Shown piece by piece: positions 15,509-20,622 of a stretch of 20,622 nt of DNA; within the stretch, counting starts at the first letter, position 1, and every line of letters starts with the position of its first letter. Origin of the DNA: Candidatus Melainabacteria bacterium (lineage in GTDB: Bacteria > Cyanobacteriota > Vampirovibrionia > Vampirovibrionales > JAJTHC01); contig JAPLIO010000241.1 of assembly GCA_026389055.1 (NCBI GenBank), forward strand, positions 1 through 20,622. The letters are read 5' to 3'. Made by a program: the position numbers and the translations under genes. The notes under the pieces are model-generated. The model was not told where the DNA came from, did no database searches, and saw only the letters and a list, made by a program, of their open reading frames with translations.

Positions 15509-16176
15509 TATGAGAGGGTACTTTGTTGTTCTGTTAGAAATTCAATGAAGTGATGAAAAGCAGTAAAAGGGTTTTTAGAAGCCACATTAGGATGCGTTAC
15601 TGTTATTATTTCATGATGTTTTTGTAATTGCTGAGCGTGTTTAACTGCTTTTTTCAAAGAAACTACATCATAAAGCAAGTCTATTTCTTCTGGTGCATTT
15701 TTCTTGTAATTTTCAAAGCCTTTTACCTTGGTTAATTCCACGGCATCACAATTTTCAAACTGCTTAGTAGTATAGCCTTTATCCACATGAAGTAAAAACC
15801 AAAACTCAATACAGGGGTTTGTAATACAGACTTTTAAATTAGTCCGTTCCTGAATTCGTCTACTTCGTTCAGGGGTAAGAATTTTATCTTTTAACAAATT
15901 GTCCCCATCAATAAAACACCAAACCATCGTATTAGCATCTGCTTTTGCTTGCCTTAGTCCTTCTTCAAGAAGTTTTGCTCCCTTTAAAGGAGTAGGTCCT
16001 CTAAAGTCAAATCGTTTACCTAGGGCTTTTTCTCCAGTGGCACTTTTATTAAACAAAGGTTTGTTCGTCCTAAAGCCATTAAATAATACTAAATCGATAT
16101 AGTTATGTTCTGTTTTTTGTCCTTCACAAAGCATAACAAATGATTGTTTTTGAGATTGTTTGTTTTGCTTTCCCAT
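15508..16176 (-). CDS. rloB: RloB-like TOPRIM-type protein
   Basis: A 222-residue member of the RloB/AbiLii family, the effector partner of an AAA ATPase in the RloAB (AbiL-like) defence pair. Visible motifs are LCEGQKTE (16-23), FIDGDN (88-93) and ITNPCIEFWFLLH (118-130), the layout of TOPRIM-fold nucleases: Glu near the N-terminus, Asp-x-Asp, then a conserved Asn-Pro-Cys-x-Glu. The likely outcome is nucleic-acid cleavage triggered by phage, inferred from the family rather than shown. The start at 16176 is preferred over GTG at 16194 because GGGGAGG lies about nine bases upstream of it, and because it overlaps the rloA stop as TAATG. It is immediately upstream of dnaE, whose ATG overlaps its stop. 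Base composition looks more AT-rich than dnaE, consistent with transfer. Confidence 0.85.
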   Translation of the reverse strand: MGKQNKQSQKQSFVMLCEGQKTEHNYIDLVLFNGFRTNKPLFNKSATGEKALGKRFDFRGPTPLKGAKLLEEGLRQAKADANTMVWCFIDGDNLLKDKILTPERSRRIQERTNLKVCITNPCIEFWFLLHVDKGYTTKQFENCDAVELTKVKGFENYKKNAPEEIDLLYDVVSLKKAVKHAQQLQKHHEIITVTHPNVASKNPFTAFHHFIEFLTEQQSTLS

Positions 16177-17369
16177 TATGCCAATCCTCCCCACAACTTA
16201 GGATGAGCAGAAAATCGACCCATATCATAAAGCAGTTGAATGGTAATGGCGGGGTCGCTCCACTTCTCATCATTATTCCAATCCATGTCATAATCTGAGG
16301 CTCGGTAGAGTTCCGAAGCCCCTGTTTCTTCATCTTTATTGATAAAGTAAATTTGGTCAGGACGCATACGGTTTAAATCCATTAACTCCAAATTATGCGT
16401 GGTGAAAATCAACTGGCTACCGTGAGGGTTGGTTTCTCGGCTGTTGAAGAGTTCGACGATTGCCTTGCATAAATCTGGATGCAGGTGTTGTTCGAGTTCA
16501 TCGGCTAGCAGAATAGCCCCTGTTTCCAGCACATGAACAATCGTGGGCATCATCAGCAAAAACCGCTTCGTGCCATCTGATTGGTCGTTATACCAAAGCG
16601 TTTCTTCTTGCCCTTTAATTTTGAATTCTAGCGTATAAAGTGTTTTATTTTTACTTGATTGTGCTTTATGGGCAGTAATATCTTCAATGTTAAAATCTGC
16701 TTTTCTCAACAGTTGTTTGAGTTTTGCTTTTCGTTCAGGTTCATCTAACGTTGCCATTAGAGGTATTGGCTCATCATGCCTTGATTCAAATACGCCTTCG
16801 GCATTAGCTTCACTTTGGCTTAGTATGTCGTTGAGAAAATAGTAGGTTCTCATGTAAGTAGGACCATTTGAATTATACAGAGAGCTATTAAATCCTGATA
16901 TAACTTCACCATTATGGATGCAATAAACCGCTTCACCCAAAAGCCCACCTCCCTCAATAGAGTGGAGTCTTGTATTTAAATAAGGTTTAGCTGTATAACG
17001 GCAAGTGTCTATAAAAAACTTTTCAGGTTCTTCTCCGTCAGGTCCTCCTGGTTCTGCTAGTAGGAAAACTTGATTACTTTCTGAAAAACCATCCTCAGTA
17101 TTAGCAAAAAATTTAATAGCTAAAGGGGGCATTTTTCGATCAATAGAGCAAGTTGGAAATAATATCTCCAACAGATTACTTTTCCCCGACGCATTCGCTC
17201 CGTAGATGGCAATAGTGGGCAGAAGTTCCAGTTCTTCGCCGTTTTCTTGGGTCAAACCCGTGCGAATGAGGTTTTCATCTAGGGCGTGAATATCAGGGTC
17301 AGGTCGCAGGTTAAGTGTTTGTTTCGTCGCAAAACATTTGTAATTTTCAACGGTAAATTCAATCAACAT
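16176..17369 (-). CDS. rloA: RloA-like AAA ATPase (AbiLi / AAA15 family)
   Basis: A 397-residue SMC/ABC-type ATPase that is predicted to sense infection and license the RloB effector. Walker A is GANASGKS at 57-64, in the family opening MLIEFTVENYKCFATKQTLNL. A signature-like NDQSDGTKRFL is at 261-271. Walker B is AILLADELEQHLHP at 285-298, and the switch His is in IFTTHNLELMD (His325). The region at about 75-240 is the variable insertion characteristic of this family. The ATG at 17369 has GGGAG about 10 bases upstream. rloB follows with a one-base overlap, the usual paired arrangement. In the AbiL, PARIS and OLD-Gabija families, the ATPase and the TOPRIM protein likewise work as a pair. The family name Rlo comes from restriction-linked orfs, and an R-M pair lies nearby here. 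It belongs to a run of AT-rich genes that break up the replication gene cluster. Confidence 0.87.
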   Translation of the reverse strand: MLIEFTVENYKCFATKQTLNLRPDPDIHALDENLIRTGLTQENGEELELLPTIAIYGANASGKSNLLEILFPTCSIDRKMPPLAIKFFANTEDGFSESNQVFLLAEPGGPDGEEPEKFFIDTCRYTAKPYLNTRLHSIEGGGLLGEAVYCIHNGEVISGFNSSLYNSNGPTYMRTYYFLNDILSQSEANAEGVFESRHDEPIPLMATLDEPERKAKLKQLLRKADFNIEDITAHKAQSSKNKTLYTLEFKIKGQEETLWYNDQSDGTKRFLLMMPTIVHVLETGAILLADELEQHLHPDLCKAIVELFNSRETNPHGSQLIFTTHNLELMDLNRMRPDQIYFINKDEETGASELYRASDYDMDWNNDEKWSDPAITIQLLYDMGRFSAHPKLWGGLA

Positions 17370-17393
17370 GGCAAAAGCACTCCCAATTTATAG

Positions 17394-17422
17394 ATTTAAA
17401 ACTACCTTCTATCCTACCACAA
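17394..17422 (-). promoter_or_regulatory. Possible promoter for rloA
   Basis: On the minus strand TTGTGG (complement of 17417-17422) and TTAAAT (complement of 17394-17399) are spaced by 17 bases, about 25 bases before the rloA start. Both boxes match the consensus only partly. If real, rloA-rloB-dnaE can be transcribed independently of holA. Confidence 0.4.
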
Positions 17423-17466
17423 CCAACCCCAATTAGCCTTACGAACCTCACAGTTTTAAAAACGGG

Positions 17467-17553
17467 CGGATGCAATCCGTAATGAAGGTAGGGGTGCGAT
17501 TTATCGCATCCGTTTTTGGATTGTCGGGCGGACGTGATAAATCACGCCCCTAC
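17467..17553. repeat. Palindromic repeat cluster between holA and rloA
   Basis: Three adjacent palindromes. CGGAT/ATCCG (17467-17479) comes first. A larger inverted repeat follows with arms at 17488-17512 and 17529-17553 that begin and end GTAGGGG/CCCCTAC. Each arm is itself a hairpin: TGCGAT/ATCGCA on the left and GTGAT/ATCAC on the right. Arm differences preserve the pairing within each arm. It resembles dispersed REP-like repeats of bacterial genomes and lies in the only sizeable gap (210 bases) of the defence/replisome array. It could act as a terminator for holA. Confidence 0.6.
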
Positions 17554-17579
17554 AAAATCCTACCCCAAACGATAACCCA

Positions 17580-18548
17580 TCAACTCGCCATCAAGACATC
17601 CAACGCTAAGTGGGGTTCTAAACCGCCTGTCTTCACATCAAAATCCACCTGCAATAGCTGCTTTTTCAAGTGTGTCAACCGCTCGACCGAAACACCCGAA
17701 AAACGCTCCAATTCCTTCTGAATAAAAAACGACTTCTTCCCCAGCCTATTCGCAATTTCATCCACACTTTGCCCCACCTGCAACCCAATCTTCATCCCCT
17801 GCACATAATCCACCTGATGATGCAACAACGCCATCAACTGCAACGGGTGTTGCGTCAGCAACGCTTCATGCAACGCCAACCAAAACTGAGGCGTTTGCTG
17901 GCGATTCAACCACTGCCGAATCAGCTCAAACGTGCCTTCGCCCAAATGCCCCATCACGGCTAAATCTTTGAGGGTAACAGGCTTATTGCCTGTATAAACC
18001 CACAATTTACGGCATTCAGTCATCAGTGGTTGCAGGGCGAACCCATTGGCTTCCACCAACCGTTGAGCCACGGGACGGTCTAGCTTGATGCCTTCCTGTT
18101 GGCATTCGGTTAGTAGCAATGCAACGGCGGTTTGCACATCCCAAAACGGCGGAATGGCGTAGGCAATTTCCATATTGGGGGGCGTTAAAATGGCTTTCAA
18201 TTGCTTGGTGAACTTCAATTTCCCATCGGCTTTGGGGGTTACGAACCAAATATCTTTATCGACCGCCGCTTCTTGAAGCGATTCCAGCAAGTTTTTCAGC
18301 TGATTATCTTCGTGAGTGTCTTTGGTGGCTCTGTTGAACCAACAAAATTGATTGACTTCCAATAGCGGTAGGCATCCGAATGCTAAAGACCTTGTGCCGA
18401 CTGCTTCTAGCAGGGCTTGGGGGGTTGGGTCTTCCAGCCGTTGCACACCTAATTCCCCCAAGGGCGATTGCAACGCTTGGGTGCGAATTTGGTTCAGGTG
18501 GCGTTGTACCCGATAGGTATCATCGCCCGAAAGCAGGGTAATAGGCAT
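17580..18548 (-). CDS. holA: DNA polymerase III delta subunit (HolA)
   Basis: The clamp-loader subunit that opens the beta sliding clamp; it works with tau/gamma and delta' and acts with DnaE at the fork. The 322-residue product is of family size. It opens with MPITLLSGDDTYRVQRHLNQI, the delta-family N-terminus. Middle parts FWDVQTAVALLLTECQQEGIKLDRPVAQRLVEANGFALQPLMTECRKL and the C-terminal ALLHHQVDYVQGMKIG...VDEIANRLG...FFIQKELERFS match domains II and III. The gene is 24 bases after the methyltransferase and followed by a repeat-containing gap before rloA. The ATG at 18548 has no clear ribosome binding site. Its base composition resembles dnaE rather than its defence-gene neighbours, so it looks like native chromosome between two insertions. 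Confidence 0.93.
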   Translation of the reverse strand: MPITLLSGDDTYRVQRHLNQIRTQALQSPLGELGVQRLEDPTPQALLEAVGTRSLAFGCLPLLEVNQFCWFNRATKDTHEDNQLKNLLESLQEAAVDKDIWFVTPKADGKLKFTKQLKAILTPPNMEIAYAIPPFWDVQTAVALLLTECQQEGIKLDRPVAQRLVEANGFALQPLMTECRKLWVYTGNKPVTLKDLAVMGHLGEGTFELIRQWLNRQQTPQFWLALHEALLTQHPLQLMALLHHQVDYVQGMKIGLQVGQSVDEIANRLGKKSFFIQKELERFSGVSVERLTHLKKQLLQVDFDVKTGGLEPHLALDVLMAS

Positions 18549-18572
18549 GGTGAAAAAGTTTCAGGTATTGAG

Positions 18573-19157
18573 TTAGACGACTAATTTTAGTTGAGTTCTA
18601 TCTTCGGCTATAGCCTCGTTTTTTAGGTGAGAGATATTAACTACAGCCCCATATTCTATAAAAACGTTATAAAAAGAGGCATAATCAGCTCCCCAATAAA
18701 CCATAGCACAAGCCATCGGAGCTCCTTTGCCACCATCCACACCATTTTCTAAAAAACGAAGACGAGTATCATACAAAAAACAAATACCAGTAGCTTGAGT
18801 GAAAACATATTTTTTCCAATGAGATGTATTAGAGGCGATTGGGATAAGAGCTAAAATTTCAGACCTTAACGTTTCGTGTGTATAAGCACATTTAGCTAAC
18901 CAATTTTTAATGGTAGTCCCCATTTCTTTATCTTTCCCGTAAGGAGGATTGACATAAATTCTCTTAAAATCCCAAGACTCTCTGAGTCCATCTTGATGGG
19001 GTAAACGATATTCAATAGTTGCTTGTACAATGGAGTATTCATTAGAACAGGGATCTAAATCAATAGTTCCACCGAAAAAAGATTTGACAGCTTGCACATA
19101 TTTTTTAGGTGTTCCCCAACACTGGCTCAATGTGTTGATTGTTCTACCTGCACTCAT
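18573..19157 (-). CDS. DNA N-6-adenine methyltransferase (phage Dam-type)
   Basis: A 194-residue predicted adenine-N6 DNA methyltransferase of the short phage-type Dam family (PF05869-like). It contains WGTPKKYVQAVKSFFGGTIDLDPCSN, the conserved DxDPC cofactor-site region (33-39), and the catalytic-loop motif NPPYG (70-74). A Lys-rich region follows. It is shorter than E. coli Dam and lacks a separate target-recognition domain, as usual for this group. The start at 19157 has GGAGGG nine bases upstream and overlaps the stop of the upstream endonuclease-like gene by 14 bases, indicating co-translation. The pair would be a type II R-M system, with this enzyme protecting host DNA. AT-rich codon use sets it apart from holA and dnaE. 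The recognition sequence cannot be inferred. Confidence 0.82.
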   Translation of the reverse strand: MSAGRTINTLSQCWGTPKKYVQAVKSFFGGTIDLDPCSNEYSIVQATIEYRLPHQDGLRESWDFKRIYVNPPYGKDKEMGTTIKNWLAKCAYTHETLRSEILALIPIASNTSHWKKYVFTQATGICFLYDTRLRFLENGVDGGKGAPMACAMVYWGADYASFYNVFIEYGAVVNISHLKNEAIAEDRTQLKLVV

Positions 19158-20322
19158 CTAAAACAACCCTCCAGTTTTTGCTTCTCAACGTATCTAGTTC
19201 TTTTTGTAATGTGTGTAAATTTTTATCACTCGGCGATACAACATTAAACCAAGTTTCAATTACGTCAAGATTCTCTTTAAAATATTGCAATAATAATCTA
19301 TCTGCTTCTAAATTCATTTGAACTTTTGTAAATTGATTTTTTCTTTTCCCTTCGGCGTAACTAGATAAAAATGTTGATTGTAACAGCTTGTATTTAGCAG
19401 GAGGATTAAGTAATAGCCCATCTATAAAATCAGAAAGACCTTTGTCTGTTAAAAACAGAAGCCAATCGTAAGATTGTGCTAGAACGAGTAACTCTTTTTG
19501 GAAATAGGCTTCACTAAACTGAAGTTCACCATTGTGATCTTTTTTAATCCAATTACCATGGTTGCTGACAATACCCACTGTTAAAACAAATTTTCGCAAT
19601 AATTGAGCATCTGAAGAATTCACAATATCTTCCAATAAAGCATGATAAGGTTTGACTAAGAACGAACCATCACTTCTATAAATAATCCCATGTAACACCC
19701 CATCCTCTGAACGAATGCGCTGTAAAGAAGAGGCTGTTCTTGCAACATAGGCACCTTGTTTCGCTTTTTCTATTGTTTGAGGCCCTTTGGTCATTCCCTC
19801 TTCCACACCCACTCTTTTACATTCAAACATAGCGTACAGTTTTTTACTCTGCTCGTAAATTTGAAGTTCTATTTGATTATTTAGGTCTGATTTGATACTG
19901 CACAATAAATAAGCATCGTCTGAAATAGCTATAGTACAAGCATTACGAAGAATGTTGCTACCCAATAACGTTGAATTTTTAAGAGTGAAGCTAGATAAAT
20001 CAACTCCCTTCAAGCTCAATTGTTTCAATATTTTATTAGCAGTTATAGGTTGATCTTTTTTGTCAAGAATTAAACAGTATTGATTAAAAATAGGATGTAG
20101 AGAATATTCGACATTATGTGCAATCAATGCATTTCCATACTCTATTAAGCCACGTTCAATAGATATTTGATCGTTAAGACCCCATGTTTTCAGCAAGTAA
20201 TAAGTAATTACTTCTACTAGAGTACCTAAAGCCCTACCAGCTGCTTTCTTAGGATCTTTTGTGTGCACAAAAACCTCATCAGCCAGTAATTTTTGTAATT
20301 TATCCACTGATTGGTAAGTCAT
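19144..20322 (-). CDS. Putative type II restriction endonuclease
   Basis: A 392-residue product that I identify from context and a probable PD-(D/E)xK core, not from a recognised family. The candidate catalytic segment is MFECKRVG at about 165-172, giving Glu167-x-Lys169. A preceding GRALGTLVEVITYYLL (29-44) resembles the N-terminal helix carrying a conserved Glu. A metal-binding Asp may lie between them, but I cannot place it with confidence. The following VEEGMTKGPQTIEKAKQGAYVARTASSLQRIR is strikingly conserved-looking and probably part of the active fold. No signal peptide or membrane segment is seen. The methyltransferase starts inside its last codons, as expected for an R-M pair. It is the first gene of the defence/replisome array, divergent from murA. 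The AT-rich composition suggests transfer. Confidence 0.62.
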   Translation of the reverse strand: MTYQSVDKLQKLLADEVFVHTKDPKKAAGRALGTLVEVITYYLLKTWGLNDQISIERGLIEYGNALIAHNVEYSLHPIFNQYCLILDKKDQPITANKILKQLSLKGVDLSSFTLKNSTLLGSNILRNACTIAISDDAYLLCSIKSDLNNQIELQIYEQSKKLYAMFECKRVGVEEGMTKGPQTIEKAKQGAYVARTASSLQRIRSEDGVLHGIIYRSDGSFLVKPYHALLEDIVNSSDAQLLRKFVLTVGIVSNHGNWIKKDHNGELQFSEAYFQKELLVLAQSYDWLLFLTDKGLSDFIDGLLLNPPAKYKLLQSTFLSSYAEGKRKNQFTKVQMNLEADRLLLQYFKENLDVIETWFNVVSPSDKNLHTLQKELDTLRSKNWRVVLDECR

Positions 20323-20400
20323 TTCTTATCTTTCATAACAATTCAACAGTAACACTATCTACAAATCAGTTTATCACAATAACCGAGATGTAAAAATGAC

Positions 20401-20429
20401 TTTCCATTCAGCTATCTTGATGTTATAAT
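20401..20429 (+). promoter_or_regulatory. Probable extended -10 promoter for murA
   Basis: TGTTATAAT (20421-20429) is an extended -10 element, with TATAAT at 20424-20429. A weak -35, TTTCCA, lies at 20401-20406 with a 17-base spacer. It points rightward, about 50 bases before the GTG at 20481. Confidence 0.6.
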
Positions 20430-20480
20430 AATACTCATTTGATACCGTAGTAAACAATCGCATTCATAAAGGTTTTTTTC

Positions 20481-20622
20481 GTGACAGATAAATACATCAT
20501 TCAAGGACAACGTCCACTTCGCGGTAACGTCGTTATTTCAGGGGCAAAAAATTCCGTTCTCAAGCTGATGTCTGCCACGTTGCTTACTGAAGAGGGTTGT
20601 AAACTTTACAATGTACCCAACT
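20481..20622 (+). CDS. murA: UDP-N-acetylglucosamine 1-carboxyvinyltransferase, 5' part
   Basis: The first 47 residues of MurA, the enzyme that transfers enolpyruvate to UDP-GlcNAc in the first committed step of peptidoglycan synthesis in the cytoplasm. The translated start MTDKYIIQGQRPLRGNVVISGAKN contains the family block GNVVISGAKNSVLKLMSATLL, with the conserved Lys-Asn (active-site KN pair) near position 23-24. The gene is cut by the right edge of the window. The GTG start at 20481 has AAAGG eight bases upstream, and a probable promoter ends at 20429. It diverges from the endonuclease gene. Confidence 0.92.
   Translation, partial: MTDKYIIQGQRPLRGNVVISGAKNSVLKLMSATLLTEEGCKLYNVPN

Overview
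This window is bacterial chromosome with moderate-to-low GC and mostly housekeeping gene content. The murein gene murA, an MlaD/MCE-type lipid transport protein, an E3 dihydrolipoyl dehydrogenase and a short DgkA/UdpK-type lipid kinase point to a bacterium, probably with a two-membrane envelope. The mix fits a lineage such as the non-photosynthetic Cyanobacteria (Vampirovibrionia/Melainabacteria). That placement is a low-confidence impression; no rRNA or other marker here settles it.

Layout. Positions 1-326 hold no supported gene. A MITE-like inverted-repeat element (327-508) runs into the 3' end of a lipid kinase gene (498-1037, -), which follows thioredoxin (1157-1471, -). A DJ-1/PfpI gene (1673-2194, +) has its own promoter. 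A hairpin-rich convergent junction (about 2240-2444) leads into a minus-strand series: lpdA (4633-6093), then an MCE protein (3130-4542), then scpB (2435-3064). An unrecognised gene (6197-6778) and an AT-rich spacer (6779-7189) follow. Next come pepP-like Xaa-Pro aminopeptidase and doxX (7190-9603, -), an exported protein of unknown function (9788-10591, +), a second MITE-like element of the same family (10633-10758), and a nine-repeat Sel1 protein (10767-11987, -).

The right-hand 8 kb is the most interesting part. Read 5' to 3' on the minus strand, the order is a putative restriction endonuclease, a Dam-type adenine methyltransferase, holA (polymerase III delta), rloA, rloB and dnaE (polymerase III alpha). 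The endonuclease and methyltransferase overlap by 14 nt, and holA starts 24 nt after the methyltransferase. The rloA/rloB and rloB/dnaE junctions are both TAATG overlaps. Two defence modules, an R-M pair and an RloAB/AbiL-like ATPase plus TOPRIM-like pair, are therefore interleaved with two replisome genes on one strand. The defence genes look more AT-rich than holA and dnaE, which suggests acquisition. A divergent murA begins at the right edge.

The window also carries several classes of palindromic repeat. Two of them supply the stop codon of the neighbouring gene (dgkA and scpB). One at 17488-17553 sits in the only sizeable gap of the defence/replisome array. No tRNA, rRNA, CRISPR array, transposase or integrase was seen.
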